This document shows, one piece after another, positions 44,201-56,001 of a DNA stretch of 64,000 bases; within the stretch, counting starts at the first letter, position 1, and every line of letters starts with the position of its first letter. This stretch comes from Corylus avellana (taxonomy: Eukaryota > Streptophyta > Magnoliopsida > Fagales > Betulaceae): positions 1,866,595-1,930,594 of the forward strand of contig NC_081541.1 of assembly GCF_901000735.1 (NCBI RefSeq), in the 5' to 3' direction. The position numbers and the translations under genes were made by a program. The notes under the pieces were generated by a model that saw nothing but the letters and a program-made list of their open reading frames with translations, was not told the origin of the DNA and did not search any database.

Positions 44201-44454
44201 GTAAGTCTATTTTTTTTCTTTCTATTACCAAATTTTAGTAATTATTATTATTTTTTTTTAAAAAAAAAAAAAAAAAATTCTGATAGTTTAGTTAGTTAAT
44301 TTAGTTGGGTTTCCTGTTCTTTACTTCTATTTTCTTGAATATAATGCTAGTTCTGTGTTATAAGCTAATGTCTCAGAGCAATTTCTTATTGCAATTCTTT
44401 GTTCGGATTCGGAGAACATTGGGGTATGAAATAAAGAAAAATGAGGGAAAGGAG

Positions 44455-44941
44455 TAAAAGATTTCTTAGAGAAATAGAATTTGGCGGAATAATATCATCA
44501 GCCTTCTCATTGAGCTTAAATAATAAAAGAGTTACAATTACAATCAAACTTTAATCTTATCAAGATAAAAGTGATAAGCTAACTATCTAAGGAAAACTAT
44601 TTACAATAGAAGACTTAATAGACTAAAGAAATCTAATTAGACATAATTACAAGAGAAGAGATATAATACAAACAGATGATATTCTGTTTGAATTTAAAGA
44701 CAGAAGAGAGGTTGAGAAGGAATAGAAGTCTTCTGATGCTGGATTGCTACTGAGACTGCGCTTGATCGCACTAGTACCTGCCATCGATCGAACTCGGCTG
44801 ATAAGCTACTAAGACTGCGGTCAATAGTGCGCTCGATACTCTGAAGCCTGCGATCGATACTCTGAAGACTGCGATTGATTGCAATGTGTTGCTGGAACTT
44901 CATCTGTTGTGATATCAGTAGGATCATCAGCTAGCTTAACA
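44455..44941 (-). repeat. Copia-2 3' LTR
   Basis: 487 bp. It carries the TGCGATCGATCGCA-type array at 44756-44884, with a lower repeat number and more mutated copies than the 5' LTR. The pol frame of the element continues about 40 codons into it. Confidence 0.92.
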
Positions 44942-47900
44942 TGCCCCCTCAAGCAAAAAGGGGATGGAATCCCTTTGAGCTTGGATTTGAGAAAAAGAAA
45001 ACGTGCTAAAGATAATCCTTTGGTAAAAACATTTGCAATTTGATCTGGCGTAGAGATAAAGGAGATTTTGATATCTTTGTTGAGAACTTTTTTCCTGACA
45101 AAGTGATAGTTAACTTCAATGTGCTTTGTTCTAGCATGGTAAACTGGATTGGCTACCAAAGATAGGGAACTAACATCGTCACACCAGACAACTGGAGCAA
45201 TGGGTAGAGAGATGTGAATTTCATGAAAGAGCATTCTTAACCAATATAGTTCAGTTGTAGCAATAGCTAGAGAGTGATACTCAGCCTCAGTGCTCGATCT
45301 AAAGACCACTGGTTGTTTCTTGGTACTCCAAGATACCAAGCAATCACCAAGAAACACAGCAAAACTAGAGGTGGATCTTCTATCATCAAGGCATCCTACC
45401 CAATCGGAGTCACAGAAAGCATTCAGTTGGAGATTAGTCTTGGAGTAAAATAGGCCATGATCAGATGAGCTCTTAAGAAACCGTAAGACTCTCTTGATTC
45501 CGGACCATTGAGTGGCCGTGGGGTGGTGCATGTGTTGGCATAGCTGGTTCACTGAGAAAGCTACATCAGGTCTTGTCAATGTACAATATTGCAGGGCTCC
45601 TACTACACTTCTGTATTCAGAGGGATCGAGTAATTCTTCACCATCTAATCTGGAAAGTTGGGAACCAGAGGAACAATGAGACTTTGCAGGCTTTGCTCCT
45701 GTCATGTGAGTTCTGTTGAGAAGCTCAAAAATGTATTTGGATTGGCAGAGATGAATACCTGCAGGGCATCAAGTGACCTGAATGCCAAGAAAGAAGCTTA
45801 GTGGCCCTAAGTCCTTTACAGGAAATTCTTGCTACATGAGTTGTACTATAGATGTAATCATATCAGAGTGTGTCCCTGTAATGATTATGTCATCTACATA
45901 GATTAGCATAAATATTTGAACACTGCCAGATATAAAAATGAATAAAGAGTTATCCACAAGAGATGCAGTGAAACCAATATCCAATAGATAAGTAGAAAGT
46001 CTTTTGAACCAAGCTCATGGGGCTTGTTTAAGACCATAAATAGCTTTCTGCAGTCTGCACACTGAGTGAGGATGGTTTTTGTCAACAAAACCCTTTGGCT
46101 GTTCCAGGTAAACTTCCTCTGATAATGAACCATGAAGAAAAGCATTAGAGATGTCTAACTGCTTAATCATCCAGTTGAAGTATACTGCTAGTGCTAGAAT
46201 AACCCGAATAGTGGATGGCTTAATAACGGGACTGAATATGTCAGTATAATCCACCCCAGAGGTTTGTTCAAATCCCTTAGCAACTAGTTTGGCCTTAAAT
46301 CGGTCTACTGCACCATCTGACTTTCTCTTAATCTTGTACACCCACTTGTTATGAATCATATGTTGGTGTGAAGGCCTAGGACAAAGAGTCCATGTTTTGT
46401 TGGAGAGAAGGGCCTCAAATTCCAGAAACGTAGCAGCCTGCCATCGTGGGTCAGGAGCAGCTTTACTATAGCATGAAGGCCCAGTTTCAGGTAGAAAAGT
46501 ATGATAGCCTAGAAGGGGATACCTAGAGTGAAACATTTTGAAATCTGAGAAGTTTTTGGGTTTTTGACTTCCTGTTTTGGACCTAGTGGTCATGGGGTGA
46601 GATGGGAGAGGAGAGGGTGTCTCAGTTATGGGTTGAGCAATGGGTTCAGTAGTAGGTTGGGAAAGATGATCTATAGTTAAGGAGGATGCTGCAGTAGATG
46701 AAGTAATGTTTGGTTGAGTAATAGGTTCAGGGATAGGTTGGGGAAGATTGTCTATATTTAAGGAGGGTGCTGCAGTAGATGCAGTAGTGTTTGTGCTTAA
46801 CAGTTGAGTTTTAGATCTTGTAGTCATGGGATGGGATGGCATTGATGCAGTAGGCAAAGTAGTATTTGGATCTGCAGTATGGGAACAATTTGCAGTAGAT
46901 GACTGCTGAATTGTATGAGGCAGGGTTGGCGGTACTGCAGTATGTGAATAATTTGATGATTCATTAGTAAAAGAAGAAATAGTTGGCAAGGGGAAAGGAG
47001 AATCACCTGTGGAGTGTAACTTAGATGGAAAGTGTGATGTAGCAAGATCCTTGGCTGGAAAAGAAGTCTCATCAAACACAACATATCTTGAAAGATAGGC
47101 CTTATGGGTTACCGGATCAAGACATTTGTAACCTGCAAAGTTATAACATAAAAAGATACAAGGTTTAGACCTATAATCTAGTTTTTGAGCATTGTAAGGC
47201 CGCAAGAGAGGATAGCACAAGCATCCAAAAACTCTAAGTTTTTGGTAGTCAGAGGCTTTGGTGTAAAGATTAGAGTATGGAGACATGTTTTGAAGAACAG
47301 GTGTAGGCAATCTGTTTATGATGTATACAGCAGTGAGGAAAGAATCTACCCAATACCTATTGGAGAGATGAGAGTGAGCTAACAATGTTAATCCAGTTTC
47401 AAGGATATGTCTTAGTTTTCTTTCTGCAAGGCCATTTTGAGGAGAAGTGTATGGACAGCTTTTTCTATGGACAATGCCATTGGTTTTGAGAAAAGATTGG
47501 AATTGAAGAGAGGTATATTCACCTCCTCCATCAGATTGGAGTTCTTTAATTGTTGTGGAGAATTGGTTTTCCACAAGCATTTTGAATTTAAGAAAAGTTT
47601 CACAGGTTTCAGACTTGGTGTGTAAGGGATAAATCCATGTAAACCTTGAGTAATCATCTATAAAGACAATGTAGTATTTATAACCAGTGATTGACATTAC
47701 TGGAGAAGTCCATATATCAGTATGAATGAGTTGTAAAGGGGATAAAGATACACGGTTAGAAGCAGAGAAAGGTCGTTTCTTACTTTTGCCCAATTGACAT
47801 GACTTACAAAGGATACTTTTATTGATATTTGAAACTGAAACTGAATTTGAAAATAAAACAGGGAGATTATTATCTCTAACAATTCGAGTGACTACGTCAT

Positions 47901-48252
47901 TAGCAGGATGGCCTAACCTAAAGTGCCATACTAAAGAAGAGGTTCTTATTGCTAACAAAGCTATAAAAGACTTGCTGCCCTTGTGAGACTTCTTGCCTAA
48001 CCGTAGAGGATACATGCCATTCTCACTCTTGCCTTCCAGGAGGATTGTTTTGGTCTGAAAATCAATGATATAGAAATTAGAGGATGTTAGAATAAAGAAA
48101 CAATCATTATCATGACAAAATCTTTGAATGGAAACAAGGTTTGCAGCAGATTGTGGACAATGCAAGACATTATTAAGTTTAAAAGTAGAGGTAGAAGATT
48201 GAAGAGTTGTAGAACCATAATTGGCTATAGCAAGAGCTGTTCCATTCCCCAC
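44821..48252 (-). pseudogene. Copia-2 pol pseudogene
   Basis: Minus-strand pol from 48252: pre-integrase zinc region (WHFRLGH ... CKSCQLGK), integrase (HTDIWTSP, SDGGGEYT, PQNGLAERK), RT start, YVDD, RNase H (CDSDWVGC, SSTEAEYHSLA, WCDDVSS). A TGA near 46016 replaces Arg in QAPRAW. Two further stops fall near 45834 and 45770. The frame then stays open to 44821, running through the boundary into the 3' LTR. The protease site just upstream (48300-48340) reads NSATNVHIT where DSGAT is usual, followed by a stop. Confidence 0.88.
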
Positions 48253-48306
48253 AGCAACAGTTTCATTGTCTTGGAATGGTTGCTGGATGTTAAGGTTCTC
48301 TAAGTC

Positions 48307-49429
48307 TTAAGTGATGTGCACATTGGTTGCACTGTTTGCATACCACTGAGGATCTTCATAGGTAGTGTTGGATTGGGCCACCATTGCAGCAAGTTGATGA
48401 GGTGGATGTCTCCCTTGGAAGGAATAGTCCATCCTATGGTAGCAATCCAAGGCTGGGTGGTTTACCTTCCCACATATTTGGCATGAAACTCGAGGAGCAG
48501 AATTGAGAGATGTCTGGCCTGAGTTTGGTAGTGGTAGTAGCCTAGTAGAGGTATTGTACCTTGGAGCAGGAGAAGTATTGTACCTTGATGCTGCATTGTA
48601 ATTGTTGTTGTTGAAGAACCTGGCAACAGGAGGAGAAGGTCTAGGGCTGAAATTTCCAGCAACAGGAGAAGGTGATCTAGGGCTGAAGTTTCTTGCTGGA
48701 AACTTGGCAGGGTATTGTCCACGGCCTCTGAAGGATTTTTGTCCTCGTTTTTGAGTAAACAAGGCAAAGGTTGAGGTGTCTGCTGATGATGCTAGCTGCT
48801 GATTCAATAGTGTTTCATGATTGACAAACTCCTCTTGAAAATCATCCAGTGAGAGTTGTTTCTCTCTAGTTAGAATAGAGATAGTAGTAACAAAAGTGTT
48901 AAAGGAAGGATTGAGGCCATTGAGGAGAAAAGAAATCAGGTCCTCATCGAGAACAGGTTTCCCTACTGCAGCTAATTGATCAGACCATAACTTAGCTGAT
49001 TGAATATATTCTGAACAGGTCAAGGAGCCTTGATGGAGACTCAGCAATTGTCTTTCGAGTTTGGCAATTCAAGACCTAGAATCATTAGCAAACTTTGTTG
49101 CTAAAGTGGACCAGACTTGTTCGGAAGTATTAAGTCCATAAACTGTGGACAGAACCTTCTCAGAGAGTCTCAGAATGATCTAACTGAGGATACATTGATC
49201 CTCTTTTGTTCCAGATGGTAAATTCTGGATTAAGAGTTTCCAAACCTTTGTCATCTGTGATCAGTTTGGGAGGGCATGGTTCAGATCCATCAACTATGCC
49301 TAATAGATCATGGGTGCGCAGGATGGGAAGAAATTGTGTGGTCCAACCCAGGTAGTTTGGACCTTCAAGCTTTCCATTGAATTGGGAAAGTGTAGGTGGA
49401 TAGAAGGTTGATCGAGAAGAAGATGCCAT
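48307..49429 (-). pseudogene. Copia-2 gag pseudogene
   Basis: Starts at ATG 49429 (MASSSRSTFYPP), contains FNGKLEGPNYLGWTTQFLPIL-type gag sequence, and is frameshifted near 49170 with a stop near 49070. The remainder (49047-48307) carries a zinc knuckle CQICGKVNHPALDC and ends near the degraded protease. The N-terminus is closely related to the solitary gag fragment at 12955-13240. Confidence 0.87.
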
Positions 49430-49507
49430 TAAAAGACAAGTTGGTGTATAGTAAAGGGAAGAAGAGAAAGAAATTTAGGGCGTGTGCCTACAATGGCTCT
49501 GATACCA

Positions 49508-50053
49508 TAAAAGATTTCTTAGAGAAATAGAATTTGGCGAAATAATATCATCAGCCTTCTCATTGAGCTTAAATAATGAAAGAGTTACAATTACAATCAA
49601 ACTTTAATCTTATCAAGATAAGAGTGATAAGATAACTATCTAAGGAAAACTATTTACAATAGAAGACTTAATAGACTAAAGAAATCTAATTAGACATAAT
49701 TACAAGAGAAGAGATATAATACAAACATATGATATTCTGTTTGAATTTAAAGACAAAAGAGAGGTTGAGAAGGAATAGAAGTCTTCTAATGCTGGATCGC
49801 TACTGAGACTGCGCTCGATCGCACTAGTACCTGCGATCGATCGCACTCGGATGATAAGCTACTGAGATTGCGATCAATAGTGCGCTCGATACTCTGAAGC
49901 CTGCGATCGATCGCACTCGGATGCTCTCAGATGATAAGCTACTGAGACTGCGATCAATCGTGCGCTCGATACTCTGAAGACTGCGATTGATCGCAATGTG
50001 TTGCTGGAACTTCATCTGTTGTGATATCAATAGGATCATCAGCTAGCTTAACA
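49508..50053 (-). repeat. Copia-2 5' LTR
   Basis: 546 bp. The palindromic array (49807-49996) has an extra unit compared with the 3' LTR, and better-preserved motifs (gcgatcgatcgcactcgg twice). Confidence 0.92.
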
Positions 50054-50177
50054 AGGAGAAGATGAATTCGTAAGAAAGGATGAGATATTATTGCAAGTTA
50101 GGTTGCACTCATTTATTGAAGAGTGCCTAGACATAAAAGACAAAAATTACATAAGCTCTTACTACGCGCAATTCTTC

Positions 50178-50260
50178 TTTTTTTTTTTTTTTTTTGACAA
50201 GGTAACTTTCGCTTTATGAAGTATAGAGATTTCCACTCAATTGAGTTACTACAAGAAGAC
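50178..50260 (-). mobile_element. Truncated SINE copy
   Basis: Plus-strand T18 followed by 'ctttatgaag', 'ccactcaattgagttact' and 'gaagac'. This parallels the SINE at 42291-42396 but lacks the B-box region. No target duplication is evident. It lies at the left edge of duplicated segment B. Confidence 0.6.
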
Positions 50261-50269
50261 ATTTACACA

Positions 50270-51478
50270 CACATTTTAACTCCTTACGTCTAAATTAGGG
50301 TCATTTAGCTTTTTTTAAATGATTTGATTGTACATACTTCATTATATAGAGGCCTAATGAGAAGAGCTAAGCAATGTGGGACAAAACCCGACCACTTATA
50401 TAAAAACAAAGGAAGAAGGACTTCTTGTAGTTTAACAGAGCCAACCCTTTGAAATTATTTTACAATAATATTGTACTTGAAATGGATTGATCCCATGAGT
50501 TGATTACTTAAAATGGGTTGATTACTTAATATTGTTATAAAGATAAAAAGTACTGCCATTTTGGTCGAGGGCATTACGCATTTTGTCCTCCATCTGTTCT
50601 ATGACTTCACCAACAATGACGTCAATTAGCAAATTATACAACAACTTACGGATACATATCTCAATTTTTTTTTTTTTTCTTGAAAGGTATACATATCTCA
50701 ATTACCTTTAACTCCATCACCATAGATATGAGTAATCGTAGAAATCTCTATTGTGATTAGTGTCATGTAGTAGACTTTTTTATACTAACAGGCCTTAAGC
50801 CTAAGCTCCAGGCAGGAGGGGCCCAATATTTGGGTTGCTAAGTCCAATGAGATATTCATATCTCAACAAATAACAATACTCAATGTTGGGTTTACATTTA
50901 GGTAAAATGTAAAATCAATCTGTAATTAGCTCAATTAAATATCAAAATAAATTCAAAGGTTTCTAAGGTATGTTAAAAAAGTAATTTAATTTCTTCAACC
51001 AAATTTCTTATACTAATTTAACAGATTTTGATAATGTGATATTTAAAGCGAATAAAATTATGACACGTGTCCTATTTAAGTAAGTTTAACACTAACAAAT
51101 TAAATTTGTTAAATTAGTGGACGAAATTTGAGTGTAAAAATTAAATTGTTTATTTAGTATACCTCAGAAATCTTTGAATTTATTTTAATACTATAAGGAG
51201 CTAATTATAAATCAAGTAAATCACATTTTTCCTTTAGTTTTAATATTTTCATTTTTTATGTTACTTTTTACTTAACTACTTAGATATATATTGCAATTTC
51301 GAGGTTTTATCTATGAGCATAATATTCTTGCCTGGTCGGATGGACCAATGGGGCACCACTCCGGTGTGCAAAACAAGCTAAGAAAAAGATTACTGGAGTG
51401 ATGTCAGCGAGAGCCGAGTCAACATATATATATATATATATATATTGGCTAATTTATGTACGTCATGCATTTTCAAGA
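50270..51478 (+). repeat. Dispersed duplicated segment, copy B (partner 1-1680)
   Basis: Direct copy of 1-1680 with a deletion corresponding to about 38-410 and only one unit of the 121-bp repeat. An insertion with T and CTT runs sits at about 50665-50690. Confidence 0.75.
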
Positions 51479-52275
51479 GTAACTTATATTGTTTAGTTGA
51501 TTTATTTTGGATTAGTTGTTTCAAGGGAATAGTTAAGATTTATTGTTATTAGGCTATCCAAAATAACATAGATTTGGGGGGCTTTTCGGGCATCTTTTTT
51601 TTTTTTTTTTTAATTGAATAAGAAAAAGAGTTCCAAGTGAGGATCTTTTTTACTCATGATCCGAAAGGAAGAAATAGTGGGTGATCCTAAAATTGAAAAA
51701 TGGGTGAGCTCTCCAACAACAGATCCAACGTAAAGTAAAATAGTGCATAAATAATTACAAAAGGTAAGAAATTGGTGAAACGAGTGACCCGGTCCTCTCA
51801 AGGGACTGCACAAAGCTGTTACAGAACCAAAAATGGCCTAGATTAAGACCACTTAGAACCATCAACAACCATCTAAAGGAATTATGGGACTCACTATTCG
51901 AACTCCTTAAAAGAAAAGAGTCATGAGGCTCATGACTACATCCTAAATTATTTGGGATAGATGTCTTACAACTCATCTTTTAAACTATCAAAAGTTTTAT
52001 GGTAGTAGGACAACCTAATAACATATCTTCCTGCAAAGGGCACATGGGAAAGTAAGAGTTAAAAATGACTTAAAATGAAGCTTGAATCTAAATCAAAGTG
52101 TGGATTTCAATTGTCTCATCCATTGAATTTCACCTATTATTATGGATGAAAGACGGTACAATAGAGCACATCCATCGAAGCAAAATAAAAATAGAGCACA
52201 TCCATCAGGTCCTTTTTTTTTTTTTCTTTTTTTTAATCCTCTATTATCTTATATATATATATATATATATATATA
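51479..52275. other. Unassigned DNA with T-rich tracts
   Basis: T19 at 51595-51613, then about 400 bases of moderately complex sequence on which no open frame or repeat partner in this window was recognised. It ends in a (TA)n microsatellite that is the target of the Athila-like element. Confidence 0.35.
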
Positions 52276-53625
52276 TGATAAGTGCTAAAATATTCATATT
52301 TTCAGCCCTTAACTTGCATGTTTTAATCCTTTAGCTTTAGTTAATTAGGCCATTTTAATTCCTTTTTGTGTTTTTCATGCTTTTATAGGCTTTTGGAAGA
52401 AAATGAAGTAAAACTAGGTGATTTGGGATCAAAAAGAGAAGAGTAAGAAAAATTGGAACTCCCTGACACTGCGATCAATCGCAGGGTACCTGTGATCGAG
52501 CGCAGTACCCGAGAGGACATAGCACAAAGCAGGCCAGGAGCGATCGAGCGCATGCCAAAAGAAGTATCGATCACAGACATGTGATCGAGCACACACGGGT
52601 TGCGATCGATCGCACCCGTGCGCAGAAGACACCCCAAGTGGCGGCTAGAATGTCCCTATTTCCATATTAGGGTTTTCCAACTTCCAATTGTAATAGGATT
52701 ACAACCCTACGAAATCCCTAGGGTTTACTACTTTTCCAAGGACTTCTAAAGCCTATAAATAGATTCTTAAGCCTTTAGAATAGAGAGGCTTGGAGAAGGA
52801 GAAGAATAGGAGCTCTTCAAGTTCAAGTCTCGGGTTTATTCTTTTCTTTTCTTTTCTTTATTTTATGAAAATGTTTAACATCAACTCTATGTGTAACTAA
52901 TTACTTAGTAGGGCTAGATTGAAGCCCTAGTTGTGTTTTGTTAATATTCAATATTGGCGCCCTTGTGATGATCTTGTTGTGCTATCTAACTTGATTAATA
53001 CCTGCTTGTATAAATTCCTCATATGTCTGTGCCTGATCAACATATGCATGTGGTATGGACTAGTTAGTTAAATCAATTTGGATGGCCGAGTCCTGGGTTT
53101 AACATACGTAACAAAAGTAATCCACACCAGGTTCTTGGGTTAATCAACATGGGGAACCGGGAGTATATGCCATGCCCTAGGCCTCATGTGTTTGTCGATT
53201 TCCATAGAACATGTGCCTTCCTAAGGAACAACTTAGTATAAATCATGCTAAATCCCTTAGGAATGAAAAGAGTTAGAGTATACGTCATGCTTAACTTGTT
53301 GCTTAGGAAAATCTATAGCCTTTGGAGTATACGCCATGCTCTAAGGTTGACAAACATTAGATATGTATAACTTGATCAAAGCATTGGCATATTATTATAT
53401 TAGCTAAATATAATTAGTGGTGGATGTCAAAGCCCTACCTTTTTATTATATTTAACTCAATCAATCTTTATTTTACTTAAGGGATTTATTTTGAAACGGA
53501 AATTCTGCAATCCTCATGGGAATGATCCTGTACTTGCATCGTATACTACCATGTTGACCTTATGCACTTGCAGGTAAAACGTGCAATTATTTACCTATTA
53601 ATTTAGGTAGATAATTTGCACATCA
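52276..53625 (+). repeat. Athila-like 5' LTR
   Basis: 1350 bp with six GATC-centred palindromic motifs (52469-52614) and a TATA box tataaata at 52754-52761. Matches 58964-60322 closely along its length, with scattered substitutions. Confidence 0.92.
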
Positions 53626-53631
53626 AGTTTT

Positions 53632-53649
53632 TGGCGTCGTTGCCGGGGA
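53632..53649 (+). other. Primer-binding site, tRNA-Asp type
   Basis: TGGCGTCGTTGCCGGGGA; the expected complement of the tRNA-Asp 3' end has C instead of T at the sixth base. It lies six bases inside the 5' LTR. Confidence 0.85.
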
Positions 53650-53906
53650 TTGCGGCGAATTTTTTTAAAATTTATTTTCCTTTAGTTTTGTTATTTTAAT
53701 TTTCAATTTTTAATTTAGTGTTAGCAACAAAAAAAAAAATCAAATTAAAAAGATTTTTCGTTTCCCCTAATTTTCTTGTTTTTTGTTTCAGGTTGCGGAT
53801 TGGCATTCTGTGATTGCGATCAATCGTCAGTCGATCGAGCGCAATTCCAGGGAGCTTCCGGACCAGGCAGTACTGAAGTTGCCTAACTAAAGAAGTAATC
53901 AAGTTC

Positions 53907-55377
53907 ATGCAAAGTCGTCGATCTCAAGCCTCAACCGTTTTTCCACTCGATCCTAAAATTGAGCGGACAATTCGACAACGACCTAGAGACAAAGAAAAAG
54001 AAGAAGGAGAAATTGAGATGGAAGATTTGCAAGAGAATCCAATTGGGCTAAGACCATTAGAGGCCAATCCACCACAGGTGAGGAGACCAATGAAGCAGGC
54101 ATACGTCCCAGCAAACCTCCATCAACCTTCATGCATAGCATATCAACCGGAAGTGGATAGCAGCTATTATATCTCTCCCCAAATCCTCAATGCATTGACC
54201 CACTTCAGAGACATAGCTATTGAGGATCCCAACTTGCATCTTAAGGAATTCTTTGACTTATGCAAGTTGCAACATGTCCAAGGCCTAACTCCAGAGAGAC
54301 TTAGGTTAGTCCTCTTTCCTTTTTCCTTGAAAGATAAAGCTAAACTATGGTGCAATTCCTTGCCTGCAGAATCTATCCATACTTAGGAAGAGTTGACCAC
54401 TAAGTTTCTAAAGAGGTTTTTCCCAGCCCAGAAGACAAAACAACTAAAAAGGGAACTTCAAATGTTCCAACAACGAGACGGAGATTTGTTCTTTGAGGCC
54501 TGAGATCACTTCAATTCCTTACTTGTAAAGTGTCCACATCACAACATCCCTCAAAATGAGCAGGTACAAATTTTCTATGAAGGATTAGATGATACTAACA
54601 AAGGGATGGTTGATTCAGCTTGCGAAGGAACACTTATGGAAAAGAGTAGTGAGGAAGTTGTGGAACTTTTTGAGACATTAAGTGAGCATTCACAGCAATT
54701 CTGTTCAAGTGGAAGGAGAGGAATCAAAAGCAAGGGCATGTATGAAGTAAATCTCAGTGGGGGATCAACCAGTCAGTTGGCTGCTGTAGAAAAGAAGTTG
54801 GACATGATTCTCAAGGCCATGACTGCTCAGAAAGTTTCACCTCTGCAATAGGACACACAAATCCAGGTATGTGTTATTTGTTCTCATCTAGATCACACCA
54901 CTGAGAAGTGTCCTTTATCTTCTTTTGCAGAACAAGAAGAGGTGAATTTTGTGGGACAAAACAATTATCCCCACAAGAACAACCCATACTCCAACACTTA
55001 CAATTCCAAATTTCTCCTTGAGCAATAATCAAGGATAGTAGAAAGGGCCCCAACAAGCATGCCAACCAACTCAAGAGCCAAAGATGAACCAACTGGAGAA
55101 TATGATACATAACCTGGTGACCTTACAACAACAATTCATGGTTGATCAAAAACATGTCAATACAAAGACTAAGCAAGCCATACAAAAACTGGAAGTACAA
55201 ATGGGTCAGATGGCAAAGGAGCTGAGTAAGAGGAAGCAGGGAGAATTTCCAGCACAAACAATACCTAACCCAGGGAATCACCAGCAACTGAAGGCAGTCA
55301 CAGTTCTAAGAGGTCCTGCTCCTACAAAGGCACTTGAGCCAAATTCTGAAGAGCTCAAGTACAGCTCTTCACACTAG
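53907..55377 (+). pseudogene. Athila-like gag pseudogene
   Basis: The frame from ATG 53907 encodes an Arg/Glu-rich N-terminus and a retrotransposon gag core (HLKEFFDLCKLQHVQG, LKDKAKLWCNSLP). In-frame stops lie at 54384 (TAG), 54501 (TGA), 54849 (TAG) and 55026 (TAA). A zinc knuckle CVICSHLDHTTEKC follows the third stop in the same frame. After a frameshift, 55084-55377 encodes the typical C-terminal part (LEVQMGQMAKELSKRKQGEFPAQT). Protease and RT, which normally follow, are absent. Confidence 0.87.
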
Positions 55378-56001
55378 GAGCCTTATAGTCACAAGTAGAC
55401 GCGTTTGAGCAGGCAAGAACCTTAAGCGCATCGACTCACAACAGTGGTACTGAAGCCATAAAAAGGGCAAAAACATTTTCTCTCTTGTCTTTTTCATCTT
55501 ACTTTCTTTACTTCGCATATGTCTCGATTATCCTTTATGTTTTGTTTTTGACCTTTGCTTTACTTTTCTTTTGTTTGATTTTTCAAAAAAAAAAAAAAAA
55601 AAAAAAAAAATTGACATTTTGTTACTATGATCGATCGCAGGGTACCTGCGATCGAGCGCAATAACCGAAAGGTGGGTCAACACTTTTTGTTAGTGCGATC
55701 GAGTGCACTCGGACAGCAGGGCAAGTAACCTATTTTAGGTCACTTTCCCTTGGCCCACATATCATTATTCCGGCGCCGTACAGGTTCTCCCCAATCTCCC
55801 CACCTCCGGCACTCTTAATCCTCCCTTTTTACACCTACTTTTCACAAATCCCACCACACAACCACCACATAAGTCACCCTCCGGCCACCATACCACCACT
55901 TTTCCACCATATTACCCAAAAATCCCTTCACCATTCCCATCTACACACCATCTCCAAACACTCACCCAACCACCAATTTTTTTTTCTTATTTTTCTTGTA
56001 A
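55378..56001 (+). other. Junction between gag and second ORF
   Basis: Contains an A run of about 26 bases (55585-55610), a palindromic motif array (55625-55712), and a CCACC-rich stretch (55780-55960) resembling a gene leader. The pol region expected here is missing. The A run may mark the deletion or capture junction. Confidence 0.6.

Larger units (their letters stand above)
44455..50053 (-). mobile_element. Copia-2, full-length but defective copia element
   Basis: LTRs 44455-44941 (487 bp) and 49508-50053 (546 bp) begin TGTTAAGC and end CTTTTA in element sense. Perfect 5-bp target duplication aggag (44450-44454, 50054-50058). Primer site TGGTATCAGAGCC at 49507-49495 and polypurine tract GAGGGGGCA next to the 3' LTR. 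Gag and pol are present in copia order but interrupted by several stops and frameshifts. The LTRs differ by substitutions and by about 60 bases of an internal repeat. Confidence 0.93.

Noticed and set aside
51595..51650. T19 run considered as the A tail of another minus-strand SINE
   Set aside because: The adjacent sequence lacks A- and B-box-like parts and no target duplication was found.
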